From assembly GCA_013368325.1 (NCBI GenBank), contig JAACJK010000166.1, forward strand, positions 1 through 64,000: a stretch of DNA of 64,000 nucleotides, read 5' to 3'. Position 1 is the stretch's first letter. The number at the start of each line of letters is the position of its first letter. Of the stretch, positions 21,707-34,380 are shown piece by piece. The notes beneath the pieces were generated by a model, which saw nothing but the letters and a program-made list of their open reading frames with translations, was not told the DNA's origin and made no database searches. Made by a program: the position numbers and the translations under genes. Origin of the DNA: Ephemerocybe angulata. Lineage: Eukaryota; Basidiomycota; Agaricomycetes; Agaricales; Psathyrellaceae.

Positions 21707-24700
21707 TTAACCGGTGATACCCTCGCGCTTGACCTTGAGATCTCGAAGTCGATCCAGCAAGTCCTGATGGAACAAGCCGGGAGAATTGTCAGTTGAAGGT
21801 CCCCGAGTAACCAAGCTAGAAACTTACCGCGATCTCATCCGCTTGCAGAGTCCCCCTCTTCTGCTCATGCTCGAGCCCATTCTCTAAGCTGTCTAAAACG
21901 TCGTTGATGAGCTCGCGGTACTGAACGCCAAAGAACTGCGTCAGCTTCGCCGCACGCCTCCTCCGCATTTGGAAGTCTGTCAGATCGCCGCCCTTTGGTA
22001 CAGTGTCATGACCAAAGACGCTGTGCTGGTCGGAAACTAGGGATGCCGTCGAGGCGGCAGGAAGGGAGAGGCGGCGCTCTGTAAGAATGGACGCGGCGTC
22101 GGAGTTGCCGCGAAGCCGAGATGTGTAGGTTTCTTCTTGTTCGACTGAGATCAGTAGGTCCGTGGTGGGTTCGTTGTTCAGATAGTGATGTAGTTCGACA
22201 AGAGACTCGCAGTCGTCCTAAATTTAAAAGAGAGTCGGGCCTTCTTGAACAAGGGAACAACAAAAGATGAGGGGGAAAGTAAGACTTACGCGGTCGAGGA
22301 TATCATTGAGGGAGTTCAAGGAGTGTTGGTAGTGGTTATAGACGGCAGAAGCGGCGAGAGGCTGATCATGGGGGTAGGAAGGGCCGCTGCGAGCAGTGCT
22401 GACGCAGCTATACCGGCTCTGGTCTTCATAAGCATTAGTAGGGGGGGAGCCGCCAAAGTTGAAGGAGGTGGTGGAGGACGACCTGCGCCCCTTGGGTATT
22501 AATTGCTTGCTGGATTCCGCAGTGCTCGGTCTGCCGTTAGTGCGGCGGCGACTGAGTTTGCCGTTGGCAGAGGATTTGTCGTAAGAGGAGCGGTTGGGGT
22601 TCCTTGTGAAATACATGGCGTCTGAAGCAGGGATGAATGCTGAAGGGTTCCCCAAAGTTTTGCCGGCAACAGGTGCCATAGAAGGAAGAGACGGAGAAGG
22701 GGTGTGTCCGCGAGTGTGGTATAGTGTTTGAGGGGGAGCGACACCAAAGACCTTATCGAAACGTCAGCCCCGGGTAAGTAAGAAAGGTAGTGTGGGCACT
22801 CACCTTTTCCATCTTCTGAGCTCGTCGGACATTGAGGAGCTTCTCCTTGGTGTTGAGCTCTTCCTTCATTCGGTCTACATCGTCAGACCAGTGGGAGGGA
22901 AGGGCGCACGCCGAGCTGCTGCGGCGACGACGCAACCAAGCCTTGCGAGTCGCTTCATCCTGGTCTGAGCCTGGCCTTCCTCTCGCGGTGGCGGAATCGG
23001 TGTAGGTGCGGGTGGGTTGTACTGGCATAGTGTTCTCAGTGTCAGTTCCAACGACAAGGTTGACGGGGACGGTTGAACCCAGAAAGCGATGCAGTTTCGC
23101 AAGTTTCTCGCGCTTCCTTCGCTTTTCCTCTTCAGCTTGCTCCTCAGGTGTCATATTCTCGAAGAAGGAATGGGCTGGAGATGTGGGTCGGCGATTTCCT
23201 CCAGCTTTGGGTGGTGGCTCTTGACTAATGATGGAAAGTCCGTCATCAAGCCCTTCTTCGTCCGACCAATCGATGAAGGAAGTGCGAGATGGAGATGATG
23301 TACCGTTATGGGTTGCTTTGTTGGAGCCGGTTGAGCGATGGGTCACAGCTGAACGGTCATTCAACGGCACTTGAGCCTGGATGCGAGAAGCGGAAGGTGT
23401 TCCAGCGTTCGAGGATTCGCCTCGGAATTGAGAAGCAACCTGCGAAAGGGAGATGTCGTATAGGGGGCTCGAGACGTTGAGGAACGAGATGTCGTCGGGA
23501 CTGAGGGGGAGAGAGTGACGTCGACTTCCGGAGTTGGTCGAAAAATGTGAGTCAGTCGGGGAGGGCCAAGCAGAGGCGCGTCGATTGCGGGGCCCGGCAG
23601 GACCATTCAGGTCGTTGGAAATGGAGAGCGGGGCGCGCTGATGGCTGGCAACCTTGCCCCGGGCCTGGGATGTCGAGCGAGAACCATCTTGGTAGGCCAT
23701 TACATCGGCCCCAGGGGTTCTCCCGAAGACACGAGCCAGTTTACGAGACTTCCTGACCAGGTCTGCTCGCTCTTCCTGGCCCAACCAATTGGTCGTGGGA
23801 GGGGGATCGCTGCTATCATTGGACAGATAGCCCTCGAAGATCAGGCTGGTTGCTACCGGCGACTCCGTCGGAGACGACTGCTCCGAAAGCGGTTTGCGAG
23901 AGAAGATAGGCTTTGGCGTTCTGGGGACAGGGGGCTTGGGTGAGCGAGAGCGTGATCGCAGCATATTGGTGCCGGCGAGGATGGACATGAGCTGGTAGTT
24001 GTCGCTGTCGATTATCTGTTCAGACTGTATTTCATGCAGGATGTCGTTACGGGGGTATGCGTCTGGGTTGAACTCTCCTTCCTCGCTGCTGGTGTTGTAT
24101 GAGCCGATGAATGAAGGAGCGTTTGGCGAAAGCGGGGGGAATGCGGGCTGGTTCGCGGTGTTAGGGAGCGAAGAATGATAGTCGTTAGAGGAATTGTAGA
24201 TTGTGGAGGAGATGGAGATTCTGGGGTTTTCGCGGTAGTCGATGGTGGAGGGAGGATTGTAAGTTGTGTTTGAGTCGAGCGAGCAGCCTGACGACCTCGA
24301 CGCAGTTTTTGCGTGGGAAATTAAAGGTCGGGGCCGCCAAGACTGGTCAGGGAATGGTCGTCCAGCCCCATCGCGGCTTGCGATGAACGCTCGTAACTGC
24401 TGCATGTCAACCGCTGCCTTTATCTCAGTTTCAGCACATTCGACATGTCTGCGAACTCACCAGGCGTGCTTTTTGTTCGCACAAGTTTTCCCCGGTTACG
24501 CGCTTTCAGCGTCTCTCGACTCGCGGCGTTGCTGACCGTCCCTTTTGGCACGATAAACTCCTTGGTCGCAGTTGCAGGAGCGGAAACCGGCGTCTTGGGG
24601 GGCAAAGATTCTGTGCTGTCGCCAGCTTGGAGCGAGTTTTTACGGCCCTTCTTTTCAATCTTCAAGGGCAGTGTCGAACTGGAGAAATTAGCATGATGGG

Positions 24701-25649
24701 ATGGTGTCCACGTATGATGGTCTCCGGGGTTTGTTGTTGCACTCAGACTGACAGTTGCAGGTGCTACACCCGGCGAGGCCAAGGTTATGGCATTGTCGGT
24801 GTGGTCCAACAGATCGCGTGTTTGAACTGGTGTTGGGGGCACCGAGTCTCTGTCGTCCACCGGCAGTCTAGTGGGCGAGCCATCGACGGTGTTCGGGGGG
24901 CTAGTGGGGGGTATGAAGACGCCGATTATCCGCGCTTTGGACGTTCTAAAGTACTGTTTCTTTGCGACGCGAATTTCTTCAAAGGAAGACTCGGGCCTGA
25001 CTGATTCTGGTTTAGGATTTGCGTTCGAAGCCGTCACACTCAGCTTCGTGCTTGATGCCTCCGTGGCCACCGCAGAGGCTTCCTCAAGCGCTGCGCGTGC
25101 CGCCGATACCGCTGCTTCCACCTTCCCCTCTGCCGCTGTCGTACTCGCCGCTTCTTCCGGTGGACCTTCGGTCTTGGGCTCCTCTTCCTCCGCAATCGTG
25201 TCTGCCCCTGGATGCCCAAATATCGACCCTCTAGAAGCTCTGTTTGACAGCCCTTCCCTCTGGAGCCAGGCCATCGTTGGGCTCTGATCGACCACTCGCT
25301 CGTCCAGTGACAACACACTCGCTCGGTTTGAGTCTGGAATTGTCAGTCTGTTAGGCTCCTCTCCCTCGGGCACATACTCTGGCACTGGCACTCTTCTCGC
25401 ACGCGTCCGTCGCGGTGGTGGTGGTAAGCTGTCGAACCCTTGGTCGTTAACAGGTGTCGCTGTGTTAGGGCTGTTCGAGACCGTCGAACTAGGTGACCTC
25501 AACCCGGTGTACATTCCCTGGGTCGCGATTGGGCTAATTCGATGTCTGCGTTGTTGCTCCAACCGGTCGTACTTGGGAGATAGGGACAACGAGCGGAGGG
25601 AGGGCGGCATATGGGCCTGGCGTGTCTCGACCTGGCTCATCGTCGGCAT
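21707..25649 (-). CDS. Large disordered protein with recurring KLxxFFG-like motifs, 1235 aa
   Basis: Five exons join in phase: 24461-25649, 22804-24413, 22290-22751, 21828-22217 and 21707-21763 (3708 nt). The first ATG (MPTMSQVETRQ) is used; a second lies three codons downstream. Most of the protein is Ser/Pro/Thr-rich and predicted disordered, with a Glu/Ala-rich helix around residue 160-200. Three basic-hydrophobic motifs stand out: KSRKLARVFGRTPG, KREKLAKLHRFLGSTVPVNL, and RRAAKLTQFFGVQYRELI followed by a predicted helix pair at the C-terminus. I do not recognise the family with certainty; the C-terminal block looks conserved and structured. An earlier reading as two genes was dropped because a 47-nt GT-AG intron joins them in frame. 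Confidence 0.75.
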
Positions 25650-28288
25650 GTCGCAAGTTGGAAGTGGTCGTAGTGGGTACGTCGAGTTCTCTTACTGCGT
25701 CGCCTTAATCCTCGTTTGGCGTAGTGGCGTTGGGATGTCGTTGGTTTGTGTGTTCGGATCTACCAACGTGTTCTCAGGTTACTTCCAATCGACACGGTGC
25801 TCAGTCCCGTACCTTTGGATCTTCGGTAACGACTGGCCAATACAATGGTTGCTGAGTTCTGCTAACGTCGAATTTCGGCGACAGGAAGTATGCGGGAGCG
25901 AAAGGAGGCTAATGCGAATCCTTGACGCGACTGAGGGTAGGCGATGATGGTACGTAAGAATTCGACCCTATTCCCGCTACCGACTGTGTCGGGGACGGTG
26001 TATTGTTTGTCGACGGGGTTGGGAACGGGAGCAAGATGAAGACAGAAGACAGAAGACGGAAGCTCTAAATCGAACAACCCCAGACGAGAGAGAAGACACA
26101 AAAAGCGGATTGATAGTGATTTTCAACTGTGGCCTTCTTGTATTTCTCCTCCGTCCTCGCACCGCATTGATTTGCTTGTCAAATCGCACCCGCTCCAGAG
26201 TAAGCAGCGCCCGCCCCAGAGGCTCAACAGACTGACACTCGTCAGTTGTCACCGTCCGCGGAGTCCTCTGACCTGTTATGTTATCTTAATTTAATTCGAT
26301 TGAAACGTCCAGGTCAGAATCTAAACTGTCGTCGATCGACCGTTGGCTGCCCGTCTGGCGCCTTGCTCAATGCCTCCATTGTAAGCTATTCAGTCATTTT
26401 CTCTAAATTGGAAATGCTTTATTCCCTCGTACCTAATCCTGTCAGAGGTCCCGAGCGTCCCAGGGACCTGCTTATAACCCCCATCTACTCACGGCCCACG
26501 CCACGGCACCAAGGGAGGGAGAACGGGCGAAACGTTGGGAAAGCCCATCCCACATCGCGCATGGGCGCACCACGGGCACAGCTGCACATCTAACACCGAT
26601 CCTCCGATAAATATACGCCATTCCCCGATTGCATTCTGCGTGGACAAGGCGGAATCACATTGCCATGATCAGCGCACCCGTATATGCGTATGTTCGTCAT
26701 TCTCTCTCTTTGTTCTTCGACACGGGTGGGCGCCAAGATAGCGAAACATATTTTGAAAGATGACTGGCTTCAAATCTATATCAGCTGCGATTATCAAGCG
26801 GGGCGTTGTGCTTGACATTTATCACCGACGGTTGGGCCACTAAACCACTGCCAGCGTCAGTTGTATCAGGATAAGTGGGCTCGAACGGCTTCTCAATCTC
26901 CTTCTGCGCTGATAGGAACGTACCAGTGTATGGCATAGATAATGGTCTTAATCAGCGCGGATGGACTACGGGCCTCCGGTAAGTCTCCTTCACGTTAGCA
27001 CGCAGCTCTCCGTCGAACTCCCCCAACTTCGACGTTCGATATCTAAAACAGACTCGTGCCCGACCAAGCCAAAAGGTAATCTAAACGCTGTATCATTGAC
27101 CGCTACATAATGAAATTCATTTAGATTTTACTCGAGGGCGACGTCAGGTTACTGGGCATACCACGGACAGAGCCTACCTCGTTCCTTATCTACCGTATGC
27201 ACCGATGGCAGCTAACGTGTGGGCTTGTGTGCAATGAGCCCCGTGTCCCCAAAGCACGCAAGTGTTCCCTGGGATTCGGACCACCAAACTCGTATTTCTC
27301 CGACGTCTGAATCGACACTATCCATTTCCGTATACTTGGATGGTCTGCATGACAACCACCGCACCCAAACCAAGCTTGAACCTAAGCTTGGATTAAGAAC
27401 GGGGGTTATAACTCATCCCAAATCGGAGAGGCTGGGTTGGGTAATCGGTATGTAGATCTGCGTCAAAGCCCCTGACTTCAAACGGGCGCCTAAGCGCGCT
27501 AAAAGCATCACTGGCGCTGTGTGGCCTGGATTAAGACTGGCCAGCCTTTGCACCGCCTTGCCCCGAAGGGCTACCATACCATACGCCTCGACTACGCCTC
27601 AACGGGCCTCATGCCCTAGTGCTCCCCACGTCTGTAATCCAAACTGACAGAATCACATTCGCTTTGCTGCTTCTCTTCCCAGCATCCAGTGAAGCAGTAA
27701 ACGCAGTTGCATGCTCTCGGGCGCACTCTGTCACCCTAGAACGCAAGGCATATATCAGCGCCCGGAGAAAAACATATCACTGAAAGCAGAAAAATACAGT
27801 CGGATGTAGGTAGAGGGGAGATAGCCATGTTATTTCTGTTATTTCTGTTGCTTCTATTCTGTTCGCGTGGTATGTATGTGAACGGGGCAGGATTGGTGCT
27901 TGCAGGCTTCTGGCAAACGTGGCTTTACCTTTCCGCGCCCTCGCTCTGAAGGCAACTTGAAACCGGAATATTTCTAACTTCTCATCCGGAGGTTATTGTC
28001 GTGGTTGTCCAAAAGTCGTTAAATGGCAGGCAAGTCGGCCCTAGTCTAGTATACAGATGCAAGGAGGAACTGGACTGTAAAGATGTACAAGAAGCAATGC
28101 GATGCAGATGCAAGGGGATGGTTATATGTATGTATGGCTGAGGTGGGAGGCAATGAAACCGAGAAGAAAGAAAGAAAACGATGAACAAGGCACGAATCTA
28201 GCGTTCATAAATCCAGAGTGCCAGATGGCATATGCGCAGATAGCTAAATGCAGAGTATCACGAACAAGGTTGACGGTCGGCGACTCAT
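25650..28288. other. 2.6-kb intergenic region
   Basis: The first ~600 bp upstream of the minus-strand start at 25649 are its promoter/leader side. The rest contains no frame with coding character. The last ~500 bp are presumably the 3' untranslated and downstream region of the minus-strand Nvj2-like gene. No tRNA or conserved RNA was recognised. Confidence 0.45.
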
Positions 28289-31200
28289 CTAACTCGCAGC
28301 TGCCTCCACATGGTGAGGTCGAGGGGGCAAAGGCGGAGGCGAAGTCACCCGACTGACATTGTTCGTAGCCGGCAGCAGTGAATTACCACTGCTACTACTT
28401 GTCTCGTCGGTGTCTGTGTTGGTGTCGCCGTCAACCTTCCGCGAGGGAGCATTAAGTGCGCCAACTTCCACCGTCCGCGGGGGTGGGGAGACTTGTCGCA
28501 GCTGTTTCTCCGAAGTGCTCTCTGCAACAGGTTCGTCAACGCGGTCCGATGATTCAGGCTGTATATTCGGCTGTTCCTGGGACTGGATAGCCGAGCGCGT
28601 GCTTTCGTCCTTGAACGCGATGTTCTTCAGCGCCGTGGAGGCGGGAGATGAGACAGAGGATGCGGGCGAGTGTGTATTTGGCGGTGTCGTGCTCGTAGTC
28701 TCAGAGTCGGGGTTAGTCGCAGGGGTCAAGGATCCTTCCATAGGAACAGCAGATGATCGAGGGGGAAGGGGAGGTGGGGTACGTCCATCTGCCTGAGGTG
28801 TCAGACTAGAAGCTAGCGTCTCTAATCCATTGTCTTCGACGCCTGATCCTTGCAGTGAGGATAAAGTCGCTGCGGTAGGTGTCGTAGCGGACTGAAGATC
28901 CAGCGAGGAGGGTTCGCCCCCTGGATTTGACGACGCGTTCGAAGATATGCTAGGGCTCCTCCAGAACCTGTACACCGTCTGCATCGCCGGGTTCTTCAAT
29001 TTAGACTCGAGAGTAGTCGCCAACATCGAAGAAGGTGCAGGTGCAGGGGCGGGTGGCTGTTCGGCTACGTGGCCCAGTGCTTGGATTTCTCCTCGGCGCT
29101 TCGCAGAAATTCCCGGGATAGCCATGACCTTTGCCTGAGGCTGAGCTTTGATAGGAGCCTCGACGGGGGGTGTGACGACAACCTCAGCATCCACATCAGT
29201 ATTAACCCGACTCATTGAAGGGGCAGACTTCTTGCTGGAGAGCAGAGGCGCGGCTAGGCGCGCTGCGACGGAGGCGGTGGAAGAACCGTCTTCGGCGTTC
29301 GTGGTGCTGGGACCCGGTAGCGGCGCAGTCGAACAACCTGCTGTATTCGCAGTTGAAGTCTCCGCGGTGGGGAGAGGCGACGTAGATCGTGCCCCCTCCA
29401 TTTTCTCCCTTTCCTTCCTCTCTGCGACGGCAGCCCGGACAGCGGCGAAGCTAGTTCTCTGTTTGTCCTGCTGCGACGCGTCTTTCCCAGCGTTCAAGCG
29501 GAACGACGACGACGTATCAGCTCCGTCCTCGCTTCCTGACCCAGCGCCGCCGTCCTTCTTTAATCCCCAATTGACGTTCATCCCCCACCTCCGCATCGTT
29601 TCCTTCGCAGTATTGCTAAGAGCCTGTTTGTCTCCCGCTTTAGACTTCAGTGTAGAGAAGAACGACGGGGGACTCGGAGATCGTGCCAGCTGAGATCCAT
29701 CAGAGGACTTTCGCAGTGGCGCTGAGGAAGAGTTCGATCTGCCATGTTGTGAGGAGGAAGAGGCCAGGCCCGCGAGGAAGGAGTCTTCTCTTTCGCGACT
29801 GAAATGGCGAGAAAGTGAACGTCGCAGTGACTTTGTTTCAGGTACGGTATCCTCATCAACTGTCGTTGACTTGGTCGACTTCTGCGATTTGTTGGATTTG
29901 ATGGAGTGAACACTCGTCCGTCGTGAGTGGGAGCGCCGGCGATCGCTGTCATTCCCGGCTTTGTCTGTCCTTCCTCTGCCTGACTCAGATGCACTGTCAT
30001 CGTTGGCAGGCACCAGAATATCGGGAGCAGACGTAGCCTTCCCATCCTGACTTCTAATCGACGAAAACCAGCTCTTGAGACGAGCTTGGTCAAAGCTCGT
30101 TTCGTCGTCCACGATGACGTCAGGCACAGGAGTCGTCTCCGGGGAGGATGGGGTTGAGGTACTTTTAGTAGGCAAGGCTTCTTCTGAGTGAGAGGTAGGA
30201 ACTTCCACAGGAGTCGAAGTAGTTGGTGGAGGGGCAGATGCAACGGACCCAGCATCATCATTCATATCAGGAGGGACAGGCATAGAAGCCTCAGGCTTCG
30301 AACGACGCGCCGCATCGGACCAGATGCCGCCACGGTGGTCAAAGGGGAGGCTGTCGAAGTAGGCAATGTCGTCCATGTTAGGCATGACTACCGACTCGTG
30401 AATCTTCCAGAGTCAGAGTGTCAGAGAGCGACTTATTTCGAAACGAGGATCGACACTCACCACTTCCTTGATCTTGGACTCAATTGTGCTCAGAATCATC
30501 CCCCACGTTATCTGCCGATCGCTGACAATAGGCTCGACTTCCATGACCAGACGCGGTGCCTGCGTAAACGCATACCAAATGCGATTGCTAGGAGGGCGTT
30601 TGACTTTGATGAGGAGGTTGCCTTCCAATTCCTTCAACACCACTGCTAGAGCGACTTTCACCGTGTAGGACTTGAATCTTGTCCCAAGGTTGATCATGAC
30701 CGTGGCTTCAACAGTTATGCGTATCTCTCCTTTGTATTGGAAGTGGACCTCGAGAGACGCGTCGCCCTCTTTGCTCAGCTCTTTCAGCATCGGCTTACTG
30801 AGCATGGGAGGCCGAGTGCCGACAGAAACCTCGGTAACCTCGAGACTGGTCAAGAACTGCGGCCGTTTCACCTTTTCGATCTTCTTCATGAGCCGGCCAA
30901 TGATGTAGGCCTCGAGGTTGTGGGTGCGGTAGTGACTGAAGAATATCCTGCCTAGGAGGGCGTTTAGCCACCGCATGGGGATAACATCGGGCTGGTCGTC
31001 CAGCGTCGACACGAGGTGATTCATGTCCTTGGGGTCGAAGACGGACTGCAGGGGTTGAAGCGTTCCTGTCTGGGGAGGTTGTGTCGAGGCGTGAACTAGA
31101 GAGAGATACCAGTCCTCCATCTCCACGTTGGAGCGGCAAAAGATAAACCAGGTCGATGAGTCGAAGCCATCGTTCTTGGCTGCTTGTCCCTTCTTCTCCG

Positions 31201-31873
31201 CCACTTCAGCTTGACTTTGTCGTTCCTTTTCCTTCCTCGACACAGAGCTGGTACTTCTCTTCACGTTAATTTCGGTGTCTTCGCTCGGCACAGTGTCCTT
31301 GGAGTAAGTTGGGAGGTCGTTGGCGGGCGATGGGGGTTTCCGCCGTACGCAGATCGCGTTGCGTTTTGCAAATAGTTCAGCATCGGGCAATCCTTCAGGA
31401 TATACCACAACCTCGTGCCTGCTCAGTTCAATGACTTCGCCGCATTCCGTCATGGCCTCGTCTTCATAGAGGTAGAGGATGTTCCGCTTGAGCACCACAA
31501 ACCACATATCCTTTGGCCGGGATCGCTTCGGGTCCTTCGACCTGGAGTCCAGAAACGAGCGAACCAGCGTCACGTAGCTCGTGTTATCCTCGGTCTCCTC
31601 GAATGTAGGCCTCATGGTGAGCCATCCTTTGCGGGTTGTAGGCAAGTCATTCAGGTCGAGCTTCCCCGATTCGTCGTCCTGCCGTGCCACCGGCTCCTCC
31701 TCCTTCTCTTCCTCAACGCTCAGGCCTTCCAGTCTCTTTCGCTCCTTCTTCGCAAGGTCCGAGTCGCCAACGGGCACCGAGGTGTAGATAGTGATGAAAA
31801 TCACAAGGCCGATGAGCAGGGGAATGAAGGTCAAACCCCCAAGCACGTAGGCGTAGAGCAGAGCCCTGAACAT
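28289..31873 (-). CDS. Nvj2/TEX2-type PH and SMP lipid-transfer protein, 1175 aa
   Basis: Two exons, 30461-31873 and 28289-30403, are joined by a phase-0 intron. The start at 31873 ([14 protein letters not shown]) opens directly into a transmembrane segment (about residues 4-28), as in yeast Nvj2; an in-frame upstream TTG exists but is not used here. A PH domain, interrupted by a charged insert, spans roughly residues 80-270. An SMP domain (about 300-470) includes [18 protein letters not shown] and ends [14 protein letters not shown]. Proteins of this family sit at ER membrane contact sites and move lipids through the SMP tube. About 700 residues of Ser/Pro-rich disordered tail with polyproline pieces (PPPLPPR) follow, much longer than in yeast Nvj2. 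Function is by family; the tail's role is unknown. Confidence 0.9.
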
Positions 31874-32942
31874 GGTTTCCTGAACGTTCCAGCCGATGTA
31901 GGAGAGAGAGGGCGAGAAATAAGGGAAGGTGAGGGGTGCAAATGCGGAGAGGTGGCGCCCAAGAACGGCGGTTGAACGACGTGTAGGGACTTCGTAGGTG
32001 GCTGAAGGTGAGGAGCACCCATTGGGGGTGTGCAACGCCTGCCAAATCCGTGTGCACGGGAAACCGGACTTTGATGGTTGCTCTCACGCTCTCATCTCCC
32101 GCCAAAATGAGAGGGGGTCAGAACTGTACCTTAGATTCCACATCCAATACTCATGGAGAGCATCTGAAATTATGGAAATAGGCTTTAACTATAGCCTTCA
32201 GCCTACTAGGAAGGTTTAAGGGCAGGGGGAAGAATATTGAGTGTTTAACGGGCTGATCTCTTCCCAGATGTGCCTTTCCACTAAAACCCATACTACTTCC
32301 TCCTGCAGCAACCAATTCTCTTGAAACCTCGTACAGACATACATGAGGTATACTTGTTGAATAATCTATTGACAGAATTTTTATTTCTGAACTTTTAAGG
32401 TGAGATACCCCCGATCCTCAATGCATTCTGGGACCCAGAGAAAGGGAGAGAAAATTCTGTCAATAGATTTCTATTCTAATATGCCACGCAAACAACTTAT
32501 CCCATATAATCTGAAGCCAAAACCTCGTAGTTGAAGCGGGGTGAAAGGGGGACACCTTTTACTGCTTCACGTCGGAGTTTGAAATGGCAGGGCATTGCGG
32601 ATCCCCACACCCATAATAGTGACGTTGCGACACGTGCGATCACTACGATCACTGCCCGCCGGGCGCCTGCGGCGGAGGCCCACTTGTGTAGCGCTCGTCG
32701 CTCGACTCATTATTCGACATGCTCGAGCTAATCGACAGTGATGTACATACAGCAGATTACACGATAAGAAGGCTACAAGGGGAATGTGTAGTTAAATACA
32801 ACTACTTTTGGGGTATTGGGGCGCGTAATCAGGAAAACATGCTGAAACTTTATGACTCGGATGATGCTGTAAAATGCAAAGAAGGTGGTCTAGGTATGCA
32901 ATATCAGATCTAAAGGAAAGGGTAATATAGGGTATGAAGATT
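31874..32942. other. 1-kb intergenic region with a small inverted-repeat element
   Basis: The Nvj2-like gene reads leftwards away from this interval, and the gene at 32943-33890 ends at its right edge. The interval holds the Nvj2-like promoter and a 107-bp inverted-repeat unit (see 32363-32469). No gene was seen. Confidence 0.5.
32363..32469. mobile_element. 107-bp unit with perfect 19-bp terminal inverted repeats
   Basis: AATCTATTGACAGAATTTT (32363-32381) is the exact reverse complement of 32451-32469. The 69-bp interior has no coding capacity. The compact, palindromic form fits a MITE-like element or a relic of one; a transcription-terminator or hairpin role is an alternative. No clear target-site duplication flanks it. 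Confidence 0.5.
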
Positions 32943-33890
32943 TTAGTGTTCGGGTGTACAAGGCCTATGCGATCTTCTCCTCGCGGATTGCGCTTTTGAG
33001 AACAGACCGCGCTTCGTCTGCTGCTGAAGGCACGGCAAGACCGCCTCCCAATGCCCATCATTCCATCTCCAGTCCTCAAGCAAAGGAAGCGAGCTTGAAG
33101 AAGGCGGGATCAGCATTGGAGGGTGGATATCGTTATAAGACGGGTGCGATGGCACAGTTAGCATCTTGCCGAATGCGCTGTTCTGGTACGGCACACGACA
33201 GGTTTTCGCCTGGTTCTGCGATCCACAGGGGCTGATCATAATCGAGGGCGCCCGAGGGTGTGTGCTGGGGATGATAATTGGTGTCGGAGGCTGGTTAAAG
33301 TCGAGAATCAGTCTTTATCCTTCAATATTACAGCTAAATCACTGACGGGATAGGACAGCCGCCGCCCTTTTGAGAAAAGGCGCTCTCTGTGCACCAAGTC
33401 TTGCGGACCTCGAACCATGTTAGCTTGCACAAGGTCGTTATCTTGGTCGAGGCTTGGCGAGGCAGTATCAAGCTTTAACACCGATGTGAGCAGAAGAAAC
33501 AAGAGTCAAAGCCTCGAGGCATGTGGACATACCTCGGATTCTCTGGTAGATTTTCGCTCCTCAAGGTCGCACGATGTTTCCAAGTCCAGAAGCAGGTGAG
33601 TTATGGTGTTAATATCTTCGGCTAGGGTTTTGCAGACCGGGGTGAATAGTTCGTCACAGTGTTCTGCAACCCGTTGCAGTGAGTTCTCCGGGAGGGAGGG
33701 AAGAGAACCCCGCAGGCCGTTAAGATTTATCACCTGCAATACAAACGATAAGCCGAAGGGATAGCCAATCCCAGGAGTTCCACAGTCCACTCACATAGTT
33801 GCCCTTTTCGTCCAGAGGAATTTGCCACCCCGCCGTTCGTAACTGGCTGTCAACAAGCGATGTCGCAGCTTTGGTCCACCTAGATAACAT
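32943..33890 (-). CDS. Conserved-looking protein of unknown function, 261 aa
   Basis: Four exons fit in phase: 33795-33890, 33533-33733, 33332-33472 and 32943-33290 (786 nt). The product starts MLSRWTKAATSLVDSQLRTAGW. A helical region with acidic and Leu-rich heptads follows (VAEHCDELFTPVCKTLAED...). A Pro-rich stretch (PPTPIIIPSTHPRAPS, PPMLIPPSSSS) precedes a tail with LLEDWRWNDGHWEA and an Arg-rich end. The third intron is only 41 nt; if it is retained, the protein stops at 33308 with 153 aa. I do not recognise the family. The opening MLSRWTKAA could be a mitochondrial presequence, but this is speculative. Confidence 0.6.
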
Positions 33891-34380
33891 TCTGAGCAAT
33901 CGTCTCCAAGCTCCTGTCTACGTATCGTGTGCTGCGGCACAGTGACTCCAATACGCGAGGCGTCCGGTTAAATAGACGAGCTCTGATGATAGTCGAGTGG
34001 CTTAGGAGAGACAGGGCACATTAAGTTGACGAGAATATCAGATAGTAGGAGAAAGGAAGCAAAAGGCGAGACAAGCCTAGCGGGTGTGAGTGCCAGTGAA
34101 CGACTTGTTCCCAGCCGCACGGGGCGCCGACGCGGGCTCGGCTGACTAATCGCATCACGGGCGCTTAACCCTCCCAAATCCCGCTGGGGGAAGATATCCT
34201 TGTTCACGGGTACAATGTCGAGGACCTAGCAGTCTGGGCAGGCGATCAAGGATTAGGGATTAGATTCCACCAGCTAAGACATGTCCATGGTGAGTGTGAG
34301 GAGGGAGAGGAGTCAAGTCTAGTGGCGCATGTATCATACGCGCAAGTCCAAGATTAGAATTGTCCATAAAGTATATCTAT
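33891..34380. other. Spacer
   Basis: These 490 bp separate the start of the unknown 261-aa gene from the stop codon of the prenyl-synthase-like gene; both genes are on the minus strand. No gene was recognised. The right part is probably the 3' untranslated region of the latter gene. Confidence 0.45.

Noticed and set aside
24420..25649. Separate 409-aa gene upstream of the 1235-aa gene
   Set aside because: A 47-nt GT-AG intron (24414-24460) joins it in phase to the next exon, so one gene is more likely.
31415..31975. 186-codon plus-strand frame
   Set aside because: It lies wholly antisense to the PH domain and transmembrane part of the Nvj2-like gene and shows no domain features.
30413..32035. 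Upstream-extended Nvj2-like start at 32035
   Set aside because: That start is a TTG. The ATG at 31873 begins directly at the transmembrane segment and gives exon lengths divisible by three.
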